From the NCBI GenBank assembly GCA_011033025.1, contig WFMF01000108.1:186001-250000 (forward strand): 64,000 nt of DNA, read 5' to 3'. The notes beneath the pieces were generated by a model. That model worked only from the letters and a program-made list of their open reading frames with translations, was not told the origin of the DNA and did not search any database. Both the position numbers and the translations under genes were made by a program. The DNA is from Beroe forskalii. Taxonomy: Eukaryota; Ctenophora; Nuda; Beroida; Beroidae. Position 1 is the first letter of the stretch. Each line of letters opens with the position of its first letter. Positions 21,501 to 29,467 of this stretch are shown one piece after another.

Positions 21501-22363
21501 GCTACTTCATCTAATCCACCGAGTGTGTACAATAATCCATATTCTATTCCAGGACTTCATTGAATTCGATAATTTCAAATCTTCCAGGACCATTTCGATA
21601 ACCTCGCAACTGTCTACATTTCCAAATATTTCAGGACTATTGCGATACTTCGCAACTGACTACAATTCCAAATGTTTCAGGACTATTTCGAGTGCTTCGC
21701 AACTGACTACATTTCTAAATATTCCAGGACTATTTCGAGTACTTCGCACCTGAACTACATTTCCAAATTTTCCAGGACTATTTCGAGTACTTCGCACCAG
21801 ACTACACCCTCCACCCTGACACCACCAGCAAGATAGAGAACCAAAACACCCGGACATACCTTGACAACGTCCTGACAACGGTCGAGGAAACACTCAGAAA
21901 CCTCAACTTCGCTCCTTCCGTCCAGATGCAAGAGATAACGTCTATGTCTGACTATAGTTTCCGACGAAATAATTCAAATTGTCTGTTTATTTGTTATCTA
22001 AGCAGGACTGATTGTATCTGTGTCCGTGTAATGGAAAAATAAGAAACTAAGTCCCTGTTATCTAACCCCGGGATTTTAAAAACCCAGTTTTATTGAGTAT
22101 TTTCCTGTACCCCAGCCGTTGTTTCCAAAAACCAGTCTTTTTGTAAGTGTTGTTTCTCCAACCCCAACCGGTGTTTTGAAAACCTAGTGTTTTCTATCGC
22201 TATTACACTTCACCCTTACCCCAACCGGGGTTTAATAAAAACCTAGTTTTGTGAGTGTTTTCTTCAGATACCCCCGGACTTCTACGTTTCAAAATACCAA
22301 GAAGAATCAAAACCCATCTCGGAGAAAGAGTTTTACAATGACGATAAAGACCAAGACAAATAA
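3564..22363 (+). CDS. HDAC3: Histone deacetylase 3 (class I), 10 exons plus one micro-exon candidate
   Basis: Zn-dependent lysine deacetylase, catalytic subunit of NCoR/SMRT-type nuclear corepressor complexes. Exons: 3564-3704, 4915-5101, 5225-5375, 5623-5770, 8494-8634, 9950-10075, (10309-10338?), 11041-11116, 21776-21934, 22268-22363 (called 1, 2, 3, 5, 6, 7, 7b, 8, 9, 10 here). The start [20 protein letters not shown] matches the family start; an in-frame ATG at 3522 is less likely. Active-site motifs are present: GGLHHAKK (charge-relay His pair), DIDIHHGDG (zinc Asp/His) and [11 protein letters not shown] (zinc Asp). The C-terminus is shorter than in human HDAC3 and ends in an acidic tail (NDDKDQDK). 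Two splice problems: exon 7 ends in RGYTQ and is out of phase with exon 8, and exon 9 is followed by AT, not GT. Introns host two antisense genes and many repeats. Identity is secure; the exact mRNA is not. Confidence 0.93.
3745..4765. repeat. Minisatellite, about 24-25 bp palindromic unit (HDAC3 intron 1)
   Basis: About 40 copies of a unit such as gattggaatccaatcaacgc with a short spacer. The core ATTGGAATCCAAT is palindromic apart from its centre, so each unit can form a small hairpin and carries an inverted CCAAT word. Spacers vary in a few recurrent forms (caacgcagtat, caactcaatat, cgcacgtgt), some making a CACGTG E-box. No coding potential. Confidence 0.95.
6254..8368 (-). CDS. YHYH-domain secreted protein with acidic hexapeptide repeats (5' end incomplete)
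   Basis: One long exon read from about 8368 down to the TAA at 6254. From the N-terminus: a hydrophobic signal-like stretch ([15 protein letters not shown]) encoded upstream of the first in-frame Met (8296); then about 300 residues with the YHYH-family hallmarks [12 protein letters not shown] and DGIPIYGP plus many cysteines; then about 53 tandem copies of MPDDGx (x = K, S, T, N, A); then a short basic tail. No in-frame ATG precedes the signal stretch. An acceptor-like AG (tctttttgag) sits just before it, so the start codon is probably in another exon or supplied otherwise. The gene lies antisense inside an HDAC3 intron. The YHYH domain is of uncertain biochemical function; the repeats suggest an extracellular, acidic, possibly cation-binding tail. 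Confidence 0.8.
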   Translation of the reverse strand, partial: GCWVSYTLVSLIYLASSLTEDELAMFQPRVSGYIDPNTGLEAVVYAQDNEDGSQTIYTNGVPSHETWVYPTEDDPNEISEYEVELKIYSEPIMREEPMRCTPPGFIGIATSGGPIFNWYPGGNTGCDDVKNIETLGICDGHPAPGFGQYHHHYYSHCVQMLTCGEPSPIYGVALDGIPIYGPISEDGRQLTRQDLDECGGRVDRSGRYKYHVVADPPYFMPCFKGEIRSDSGKPPNQFICGCPYDDTVFSMGGGFPESVCSANMANGSEPLTCWDGEYLANLTYEIPYEWKPVQQEVDLVACCPEGEDCGFSCKTEDGIKESCQVETRRIGYLTRFAKEGTTASTDDEAGDIPDCAPFCSEDGEDGDFMPDDGTMPDDGSMPDDGSMPDDGSMPDDGTMPDDGSMPDDGSMPDDGSMPDDGAMPDDGTMPDDCNMPDDGTMPDDGNMPDDGNMPDDGFRPDDGCRPDDGSMPDDGSMPDDGSMPDDGTMPDDGTMPDDGTMPDDGNMPDDDTMPDDGSMPDDGKMPDDGKMPDDGSMPDDGTMPDDGNMPDDGKMPDDGKMPDDGKMPDDGKMPDDGKMPDDGKMPDDGKMPDDGKMPDDGKMPDDGKMPDDGKMPDDGKMPDDGKMPDDSKMPDDGKMPDDGKMPDDGKMPDDSKMPDDGKMPDDGKMPDDGKMPDDSKMPDDGKMPDRKRPSTRPGPKFSLN
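6300..7265. repeat. Coding 18-bp tandem array (MPDDGx repeats)
   Basis: About 53 copies of an 18-bp unit (plus strand: catcatcaggcattttgc). The segment from about 6300 to 6720 is nearly homogeneous (K-type units). The remainder is more mixed (S/T/N/A types) with 'atctgg' variants, so the 3' part of the gene looks most recently expanded. The array is open in several frames because 18 is a multiple of three; only the minus frame continuous with the YHYH domain is taken as coding. Confidence 0.95.
8875..9345. repeat. Foldback element in HDAC3 intron
   Basis: Imperfect inverted arms: 'gaaactcag' ... 'ttttaaattgttcaaaaa' ... 'accctcc' at 8885-8970 recurs in reverse complement at about 9276-9335. 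Inside are a second hairpin (8996-9083, arms around cttagcactta / taagtgctaag) and inverted copies of 'attggtcgatcgat' at about 9117 and 9240. No ORF. It resembles a composite foldback or MITE insertion. Confidence 0.7.
9832..10338 (+). repeat. Three starts of HDAC3 exon 7 and a degenerate exon copy
   Basis: The acceptor plus first codons of exon 7 (cag|TGTGGGGCAGAC, encoding CGAD) occurs at 9832 (CGADS, then diverges), 9950 (full exon) and 10160 (CGAD, then degenerate). The third copy ends at 10338 with a GGGGGCTACACCATCAG-type end followed by GT, which encodes LGGGYTI and is in phase with exon 8. Both later copies are followed by the same intron words (ttgatagctaacg). This is a duplication of an exon with its flanks. 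Confidence 0.75.
10309..10338 (+). CDS. Candidate HDAC3 micro-exon carrying the catalytic glycine/tyrosine loop
   Basis: Thirty bases between an AG (10307-10308) and a GT (10339-10340). In the frame set by exon 8 it reads VTLGGGYTI and then two bases of an Arg codon completed by exon 8 (R-NVARCW). This restores the family motif LGGGGYTxRNVARCW, which exon 7 itself encodes only as RGYT. The acceptor side is weak (little pyrimidine tract), and exon 7 would need a different donor to enter it in phase. Hypothetical until RNA is seen. Confidence 0.35.
10365..10900. repeat. Minisatellite, about 24-bp unit (HDAC3 intron)
   Basis: About 22 copies of tgttctgctgacaccagtct with a variable 4-6 base tail. 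Scattered earlier units at 10230-10290 are mixed with the degenerate exon 7 copy. The minus-strand reading frames are open (MSAEQ/WCQQ-type repeats) only because the unit length is a multiple of three. Confidence 0.95.
12060..12235. promoter_or_regulatory. GC-box / CCAAT / E-box cluster downstream of the KLF gene
   Basis: Contains GGGCGGGGCGTG (an Sp/KLF-type GC box), TCCAATCAG followed by CAGAACGC and CACACGTGA, and then two tandem 40-bp copies with ATCACATTGCT, GGGGCGG and TCACGTGG. The same CCAATCAG ... CAGAACGC arrangement recurs at about 18700. This is a regulatory candidate by motif density only. Confidence 0.4.
12400..12405 (-). terminator. Candidate polyadenylation signal of the KLF gene
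   Basis: TTTATT on the plus strand, i.e. AATAAA on the KLF strand, about 300 bases past the KLF stop codon. Confidence 0.4.
12707..14194 (-). CDS. Krueppel-like transcription factor, three C2H2 fingers
   Basis: A 495-residue single-exon ORF. The three fingers occupy residues of about 293-375: CQYENC...H-x3-H, then linker [22 protein letters not shown], linker [24 protein letters not shown]. Finger spacing and contact residues ([24 protein letters not shown]) are those of the Sp/KLF family, which binds GC/CACCC boxes. No CxCPxC Buttonhead box precedes the fingers, so KLF rather than Sp; [11 protein letters not shown] is closest to the KLF10/11 or KLF9/13 groups. The N-terminus has a hydrophobic start (residues 1-40), acidic stretches and a Ser/Thr/Pro-rich middle. 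An acceptor (ttttgtag) lies 2 bases before the ATG, so a 5' exon or trans-spliced leader is expected. It is nested antisense in HDAC3 intron 8. Confidence 0.9.
   Translation of the reverse strand: MVLASDPLVQKILVLLLNEVQVLGINTESAEYNLLLLAVKNVLLMDDELTVGPPSPVKEEEGDVCLQGDVISNQGDVHHHQDDKDSAAGDVLDDLPPLVKSDDISVTVEEEDEDDSMMIVDEPVSNSNADDTSHQTSEITTPTLPIISLISEVPRSIPVTVFSTATPVSVYSNPVTSSMTSQNQAPSSAPNTIISYPQTTVSLVTIPTPSDLTSQVTTLATMLNTTQTPPPATSLSFLTDLSLLPTYQSTTSVSKPAQIKPKPTPLRTSPSPPSDQDDTTSTTTPHKPYKKIFQCQYENCAKFYHKSSHLKAHIRTHTGERPFTCTWAGCGKRFARSDELTRHTRTHTGDKRYCCTYCDRRFMRSDHLRKHMKRHENRNSKLNQPINAARPSSFLNKTMDLAIKNVISSSEFEACLNGADSANSRTEIDNFSNSMTSDSFSASPENNRNYSPPSSVDCGGSGIKLENEASQKLLDGLLKLNSMGFTCAPEAAADA
14210..14395. 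repeat. Short G-rich tandem repeat upstream of KLF
   Basis: Three to four copies of a roughly 60-base unit with words agtggggtagcaagttta and aagggaggggagtgg, immediately 5' of the KLF start on the minus strand (C-rich on that strand). It could be intron sequence or part of the proximal regulatory region. Confidence 0.7.
15618..15739. repeat. Long near-perfect hairpin (foldback MITE candidate)
   Basis: Arms of about 58 bases: aacctgcaccgccccttagc at the left end pairs with gctaagggcggtgcaggtt at the right end, and the centre ttcgctaataaattagcgaa is itself palindromic. It has no ORF and lies in HDAC3 intron 8. The near-intact pairing suggests a recent insertion or a selected structure. Confidence 0.85.
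17478..18262. mobile_element. MITE candidate with TA flanks (785 bp)
   Basis: Terminal inverted repeats begin CCTTAGTGGTAGAAATTATG and extend imperfectly for about 40-60 bases, with internal subterminal repeats (actaattatgat). TA stands on both outer edges (17476-17477 and 18263-18264), as expected for a Tc1/mariner-type target duplication. No transposase motif is seen; the 98-codon minus ORF inside (17789-18085) resembles nothing I recognise. Non-autonomous element. Confidence 0.7.
18530..18925. promoter_or_regulatory. Cluster of GTCACGTGAC palindromes, CCAAT boxes and an X-box-like palindrome
   Basis: GTCACGTGAC occurs exactly at about 18534, 18858, 18877 and 18914, with GCCACGTGAC near 18691. 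This 10-bp palindrome is the E-box preferred by MITF/TFEB/USF-type bHLH-ZIP factors. Four CCAAT words occur in both orientations (18560-18710), and CGTAACCATGGTAACG (about 18892) resembles an RFX X-box. The cluster is upstream of KLF on the minus strand (about 4.4 kb) and inside the long HDAC3 intron 8. It may be the KLF promoter with its missing 5' exon, or an intronic enhancer; this is inference from motifs. Confidence 0.45.
19968..20120. repeat. Direct duplication in HDAC3 intron
   Basis: The segment with cttatcttgcaaaattcaga...ctacctggcg (19970-20030) recurs diverged at 20066-20120 (cttta...cagaattcagagtc...ctgcttggcg). No gene is recognised. Confidence 0.6.
21553..21775 (+). repeat. HDAC3: Tandem copies of the HDAC3 exon 9 splice acceptor and exon start
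   Basis: Five extra copies of a 35-48 bp unit (ccag|GACTATTTCGAGTACTTC plus about 25 intron bases) start at 21553, 21588, 21635, 21681 and 21728, before the true exon start at 21776. They become more similar to the exon towards its 3' side. Use of the nearest copy (21728) would add exactly 48 in-frame bases with no stop (16 residues starting DYFEYFAPE). The next copy upstream is 47 bases away and would shift frame. Confidence 0.85.
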
Positions 22364-23324
22364 GATTAAAATCATATATTACGAATATATTGAAATTAGC
22401 TAAATGATAGAATTCCGAAGTATATCCTCATTCCTCGTTCTGCAGCTGTTCATGTTTACAGACAGCCAAGTTTTGTATGATACATGGTCACCGAGTCAAG
22501 ACTCATTAAGATACTAATTAGACTCATTAAGACTCATTAAGATACTAATTAGACTCAATAAGACTCATTAAGATAAAGCCCCTCTACCAGTTGTTACACG
22601 GCGGGGTCCTCATTTTGTAGTTAAAATTGCAATATGAAGGAGACCTTACACACATTTTCTGAAGTAATAGTGGAATAGTGTTGGTTCTGAGGGAATTGGA
22701 GCTGAAGAGTAAGAAGGAATAATGAAGAGGTCATCGTTCACGTAGTACGTTTCAGCGCTTTTTATCCCCCGCCCCTAGAACCCTTATGAAAGACATCGGA
22801 GAAAGGACCTTTGGACCTGTAGTTCATACTGCTATAGCCTATATTGGTACATTTCTTTGCTATAATGTTAGGATCTAGACCAAAGTTTTTACCATAACTA
22901 TCACTTTTCTGCTGAGCTAGGATAAATTTTTGTTATATTTAACTGTTCTATTTCGCTTCCTCTGACGTAACTATATGATATTATGTTTATTAATTTTTTC
23001 TTTTATCAAAGTATGAATAAATTAGTAAGAAAATGTAATTGTAGCGTTGAATTATTGTTTATGTTCATTATACGTCATCTCATCTGGCCATCTGCCTATA
23101 ACTAAGAATAAGTTCTGAAGTAAGCCGTTCTAATTTTATTTGAAAATCTATAACTAAGTTAATTTATTGATAGCTTTTAAATATGCCACTTATCTAAACT
23201 CTAAAGGTTTAAATGTTGATTTCATGGATATGTTACGGCTTATCAATAAGTCTGGCACGCCCAGTTATCAAAAACACGACATAATTTAAAATTTTCATCA
23301 TTTCCAATAGAACTTCCTATTGCC
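22364..23324. other. HDAC3 3' UTR and intergenic DNA
   Basis: AT-rich, with short gactcattaagatactaatta repeats at 22497-22570 and an AATAAA at about 23015. No coding segment was recognised. Confidence 0.5.
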
Positions 23325-23904
23325 ATCGACCTATAAGTACTCTGCGCTATGATAATGACGGCATATAAATTGCCTCTTTCTCATGCGGCATATTGGTTAT
23401 ATCGTTACTCAATGCACATACGTCCATCGAAAGATCTTTTGAAAGAACGCGCAAATTTCGATAAAAATTCGATAAAAAGCAAATGACAGCAATGTGCGTG
23501 CCACTGTTATTTGTTCGTTCTTTCGACGGATCTTTTAATCGATCCATGTGCAAACAAACACATTACACTCGTGAAGCAATTTTCCAATCGTTACAAATTT
23601 TCATAAAGTTTATTATCGTTTCTATATATTGTCGTATATATTTTATGGTATCTATTGTAACGCACCATTGTTTTACTAAACCAGGTGGGCTGATTTTTCT
23701 TATATTGCTGCTTCCGGGTAAGTTCCATCACGGCATCTTACCCTCAGATTCTGTTAACCTTATTGGCTTATTCCTTTGATTGAATACTATTTTAAGTTTT
23801 AACTTTCTCAATCACAACTCAATCATTTAAAAGTTCTAATCAAATTTGAGGATGGTTTAGATTGGAGGTATAATATATCCTGCAAACAAGACATATCCTG
23901 AAAT

Positions 23905-26900
23905 ATGAACAGACAGCTTATCTCAGCTACCAGCTATGCCCGGCACATCTTCAAAGCATACCAGTCCTCAGCTGCAACACTGCCAAAGGTAGGATTTAAC
24001 GATATTTGAGACATTTTGCTTGTTTCTGAATTTCATATTTTTGAAAATTATGATTGAAAAATATTTGAGAGTCCGAGAAAGTTTGCTTGTTTCTTAAATT
24101 AATTACGTATTTCGAGAATTAAGAATCAAAAAGAAGTATCTCAATATATTTGATCTACAGGTTGAAACAGAGGTTAAGTTGAACAGATACCAGAACGCCA
24201 CAGCGCAACGCATGAACCGTCAACTGCGAGCTTTGGTAGGTGGTAATGAAGAATTCTTCCCTTTCTTCTTTTGCAGTGAATTGGAAAGATTACTGTGTGC
24301 TTCCATAATTTTTGTAAATCAAATACAATATCTGTTTATGTATTTCTTTGGTTTATGTGGAAACATCGACTCATTCAGCCCAGATTTTTTCCAAGACTAA
24401 TTTCAGAAAAAGACAAATCTTACGATAAATCTTGCTGATAAGTTCCTTTACCTGCTAGGTAACGGTAAAGATCTTAGCTTTCCAGTCAAACAGAAGTTCC
24501 TACCATCGTACTCTAGACTTTAAAGAATAATCTCCCATTCACTGGGCCAGGTTAAAACCTCATCTGATGCGGACGGGGGAACCACAATGAAAATAACACA
24601 CTATCCTTCCCACACAACGTCTCTGAAGGGGCTGATATCAACTATACAATCCTGCACTGTGATACCTCTTCAAGAGGAGGTGAGAATCATACATAACTAT
24701 CGGTACTTCACTATCGGTATTCCATCGGTACATTACTATCGGTACATCACTATCGGTACATCACTATCGGTACATTACTATCGGTACATCACTATCGGTA
24801 CTTCACTATCTGTATTCTGTACATCACTATCGGTAAATCACTATCGGTAGATCACTATCGGTACAACACTATCGGTACATTACTATCGGTACATCACTAT
24901 CGGTTCATCACTATCGGTACAACACTATCGGTACATCACTATCGGTATTCTATCGGTACATTACTATCGGTACATTACTATCGGTACATCACTATCGGTA
25001 AATCACTATCGGTACATAACTATCGGTACATCACTATCGGTACATCACTATCGGTATTTCAATATCGGTACTTCAATATCGGTACATCACTATCGGTACA
25101 TCACTATCGGTACAACACTATCGGTACATCACTATCGGTATTCTATCGGTACATTACTATCGGTACATTACTATCGGTACATCACTATCGGTACATCACT
25201 ATCGGTACAACACTATCGGTACATTACTATCGGTACATCACTATCGGTACATCACTATCGGTACATTACTATCGGTACATCACTATCGATACAACACTAT
25301 CGGTACAACACTATCGGTACAACACTATCGGTACATCACTATCGGTACATCACTATCGGTACATCACTATCGGTATTCTATCGGTACTTCAATATCGGTA
25401 CATCACTATCGGTAAATAAATATCGGTACATCACTATCGGTACATCACTATAGGTGCATCACTATCGGTACATCACTATCGGTATTCTATCGGTACTTCA
25501 ATATCGGTACATCACTATCGGTACATCACTATCGGTACATAACTATCGGTACATCACTATCGGTACATAACTATCGGTACTTCACTATCGGTACATCACT
25601 ATCGGTACATCGCTATCGGCAAATCACTATCGGTATATCACTATCGATACATCACTATCGGTAAATAACTAGCGGTAAATAACTATCGGTACATCATTAT
25701 CCGTACTTCACTATCGGTATTCCTAACTATCGTGAGCAGAATAATTTAGGGCGCTTCAAGGCGACCCATTTGATTGAGGTACATGAGGTGTCAATTTAAA
25801 TCACGTACTTTCTCATCAGATATTGCTTTCAGGTTTTCGGGTTTTTCCTCAAGTCAAAAGGAAGAGATGTGTTAAAGAACGCCACGAAGACCAGCACGGT
25901 ATCAATACTCAATGACACCATTGTGGTGGCTGGCGAAGGCAAGACCAGCGCTGCTGAGACCCTCCAAAACCTCTTCTCCGAACTGACTGTAAGGGAAGTG
26001 GAGTTGCCGCATCCCGTCGCTAAGAGCCTGCTAGTCGGGCAAAACGGTGAAATCATCTTCAAACTAACCCGGGACTACCCTGGCGTGTTGACTTGGTCTC
26101 CTGATCACGCTGCTAAGATGGTTGTGGCTGGTCGGTCGGCGGACGAGGTGGTGGAAGTGGTCGAGATCATTGAGAAATGGTTGGATAAGAAACGAATTGA
26201 AGTGATCAGAAAACCTAAGTACATTCAATCCTTCACCCACCCTATGGACTTTGCAGTCGACGTGAGTTGGTTGTGAGTACCTTATTCTCATCGTATTTGA
26301 AAAGAAGATTCCATGCAGTTCTTTTGAAACTTGAAAGTGAACAGTTGATATGTCACAGATCTTATCATCTAAAACTCTATCCCCTACAGACACCTACAAT
26401 GGGTTTCAAGATCCTATTATCCAATAAAACTCTATCCCCTACAGACACCTACAATGGGTTTCATATCCTATTATCCACACTAACTTTATCCCCTACAGAC
26501 ACCTACAATGGGTTTCCAGGACCTCGGCTCTCGCTCCTCCGAATTGGACACCTGGTTGATATACGGAGACAAGGAGACCGTCTCCAAGTACATGGATCTC
26601 CATGCCAAGGAGAAGGCCCTGGCTGGCGAGGTTGCCACAGTAACATGTCCTCCGCAAGATTACACTTCCTGGCACACCATGATACGAACTGTCAGGGATT
26701 ACGGTATTGCTGGGGGCAACCAAGGGACAGATTCCTCAGGAAAAAGTGGGCAGGTCAAGTTTTGGTTCTCAGACCGGAGGGAGAGAGGGACCCCTGGTAC
26801 TATAGACCTCATTGGTCCCCCTGAGGAGGTTGCAATCCTTGCAGAGGAGCTCAGGGGCATCGTAAACTCGGCAAAACACACCGAAACCGCCAAGTTTTCT

Positions 26901-28159
26901 CCCATTATCGTGTCCGTTACGCCGCCTTCCTTCCAGGATCTCAAGCTCTTCGAGTTCTTTCCCTTTCCGAACGTGAGAACTGTTGTAGACGTTCAGGAGG
27001 GAGTGCTCAATATCTACGGAAGCACCCGGAATGAGGCCAGTGTGTTCCTGGCAAAGGAGCACTATGAGGGTCTGCTGAACAAGTTTGAGACGAAGCAGTT
27101 CCAGTTGACTAGACAGAGATTCACATACCTCATGGAGAATAAAACTGTGATTTTACCTGAGCTCGATAGGTATTATAATATTCTTCGTAATTTGGGGTAC
27201 GGGATGATAGGTATTAATTGCATTGCGATGTCACACTTGCTTTAAAAGTCGTCTAATTTGCCGAGTCACCCAAAAACCCATTTAATTTCTTTCTTATCCT
27301 ATCATCTGTTTTCAGCTTTTTAGTCATTTAGTGTGACCATGTTAAGTTCAACAGTGACTGAAAAGTTCAGAATGGTCATCTTAAATGTATCTGAAGATCT
27401 GAAAGAATTCTCTTTTTGTCGCCAGGATTTGCAAGCGCAACAAAGTCAGATACATCGATGACAGAGTCAATAAAACTCTCACTCTGTATGGTATTCCTGT
27501 TCACATCAAAATAGCCATGTCCGAAATGGAACGATACTTTGTAATGAATCACCGGAGCACTCTTTCTAACTTCTTCAGGTAACCTATCTAACCTAATGGA
27601 CTGATGAGTACGTTTTTTTCATTTCATAACTTCCATATTTACTCTACAAATCCGAGTTAAAGTGGGAAAAGTTATAAACGTATTATCTTCAGTTCAAGGT
27701 TGTTAAATAATAAATACGCATTTTCAAAAAGTACGACTACTTCAAAAAGTACGACTACTTCAAAAATTACGACTACTATACTTATTTTTTCTGGCGTATT
27801 TTTGGATCAGTCAAAATGTAACTTTCAACTTTTATGATTAATTTGTATTTTATTACCATGTGTGCAAAAACTTTGCCTGCGCATTCAAAAATTTGACGAT
27901 ATCTAATAAATTTAATTCGGTAGCAAGCTGCACGTGCAATTTTTCACGTATTTATTCACAACCCTTATTACTACCTGATGTTGAAATTTCTTGTCGCGTA
28001 TATCTTAGAAAAATCCACTTATTTTTCTCCTGCACGTATTTAACAACCCTAACTATCTTCAGTGCTTATTCACCACTGAAAATTGTTGTGGTGGACCATC
28101 AGCAAGCTTACGTGATTCTCTCCCCAACCATTGGAAACTTTAGGGAACTCAACCCAGAG
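23905..28159 (+). CDS. KH-domain (vigilin-like) protein, copy A, 3' truncated
   Basis: Exons 23905-23988, 24161-24235, 24551-24679, 25833-26261, 26499-27169, 27426-27578, 28063-28159, all in phase. These give 546 residues; without a further exon the frame reads one Val and stops in the next intron. The N-terminus (MNRQLISATSYARHIFKAYQ) has no acidic residue and several basic ones. Residues of about 97-146 form a KH-like unit with degenerate GXXG, and residues of about 150-218 a KH domain with GQNG (165-168). The exon 5 region repeats further KH-like units with poor GXXG. KH domains bind single-stranded RNA; the multi-KH layout is vigilin-like, but orthology is not certain. Exons 8-12 of copy B are missing here, so this copy is a duplicate that lost its 3' end, or is an assembly artefact. 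Confidence 0.75.
24690..25735. repeat. Minisatellite, 14-bp unit cactatcggtacat (KH copy A intron 3)
   Basis: About 70 copies of cactatcggtacat with variants (aatcactatcggt, attactatcggt, ttcaatatcggt and a shortened attctatcggt). The homologous intron of copy B holds the same satellite with a different arrangement. Confidence 0.97.
26390..26498 (+). repeat. Tandem copies of the KH exon 5 acceptor and exon start
   Basis: ctatcccctacag|ACACCTACAATGGGTTTC occurs with exon starts at 26390, 26445 and 26499 (spacing 55 and 54). Only 26499 continues the long ORF; starting at 26445 meets a TAA after 12 codons. Copy B has one full acceptor unit (39853) plus a remnant of another. Confidence 0.85.
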
Positions 28160-28246
28160 GTATAGTACCAAATGCGACTGGTGGTCGTGCAATACATTTG
28201 AATGATCATGTAACGCTAAAAAAGTGGCATTGTTGCACTTACTTAT

Positions 28247-28869
28247 ATACTGGGCCCCCTGGGGCGTTCACCGGCAAAGTGTGCCCCCGGCCATTTTATG
28301 ATTGGATCGTGCAGATGAGACCTAGAACTAAAAAATTAGCTGGGGTTATTTTTTAGTCAGATCATATTGGCGTGTGGCCGGCCCTTTTCGAAAATCTGTA
28401 TCTTGGCCCAGGAAGGTCGTAGAGACTTCGTTTTAGCTTAAAAGAACTGCCATGGCCATTATTTATATTAAACTTGTTAATAAACATATGCTCTAAAATG
28501 CTCAGGAACCGAGTTATAGGTAAAAACTGATTTGAGGCGACGCGAGGTTTAAATTTTAGGATTTTTCATAACTCCGGCGGAAGGTCGTAGCAACTTCGTT
28601 TTGGGTCAAAAGAAGCGGAATGGCCATGTTTTTATACAACTTGTGAATAAACATATGCTTAAAATGCTCACAAAACAAGTTATGAGCGAAAAAGCTTGAT
28701 TTTGACAATTTTTGGACATATATGTATCAATCATTCAAATTCGTAAAATCACAAATCAGCCATTTTAGGGGTTCTTCCATCATCTGTTGTGCAAATGGGA
28801 TCATCAGACATTTTACGACCTCTTCCAAGCTTCAATTCATCTCCTATTTTCCAAAAGAATTTCCCCGCC
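28247..28869. repeat. Spacer between duplication units with dispersed repeat
   Basis: Not part of the duplication. 28380-28700 contains two diverged copies of an 'aaggtcgtagagacttcgtt ... tgctcaggaaccgagttata' unit that recurs at about 59390-59630. No gene was seen. Confidence 0.7.
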
Positions 28870-29467
28870 ATCGACCTGGTATTTTCCCCAAAAATGATAA
28901 TGACGGCATATAAATTGCCTCTTTTCTCGTGCGGCATATTGGTTATATATCGTTACTCAATGCACATACGTCCATCGAAAGATCTTTTGAAAGAACGCGC
29001 AAATTTCGATAAAAATTCGATAAAAAGCAAATCACAGCATTGCGCACGCACTGTAATATGTTCGTTCTCTCGACGGATCTTTCCATCGATCCATGTGCAC
29101 ACAAACGCATTATATTCGTCAAGAAAATTTTCCAATTGTTACAAATTTTCAATAAAGTTTATTATCGTTTCTATATTGTCGTATATATTTTATGGTATCT
29201 ATTGTAACGCACCATTGTTTTACTAGGCCAGAGGGCTGATTTTCTGTGATTTTTCTTATTTTTCTGCTTCCGGAAGATGGGTAAGTTCCATCACGGCATC
29301 TTACCCTCAGATTCTGTTATCCTTATTGGCTTATTCGTTTGATTGAATACTATTTTAAGTTTCAACTTTCTCAATCACAACTCAATCATTTAAAAGTTCT
29401 AATCCCCTTATAGGATGGTTTAGATTGGAGGTATAATATATCCTGCAAACAAGACATATCCTGAAAT

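Larger units (their letters stand above)
23325..28246. repeat. Segmental duplication, unit A
   Basis: Collinear and nearly identical to 28870-41590 apart from the 8 kb insertion there and minisatellite length. Similarity begins around ccatcgacct / gataatgacggcatataaat and stops abruptly after gcattgttgcacttactta (28246 and 41588). It contains the promoter-proximal region and exons 1-7 of a KH gene but not exons 8-12. Confidence 0.9.

Noticed and set aside
24690-25735. CRISPR-like regular repeats
   Set aside because: The 14-bp units are contiguous with no unique spacers and lie in an animal intron; ordinary minisatellite.
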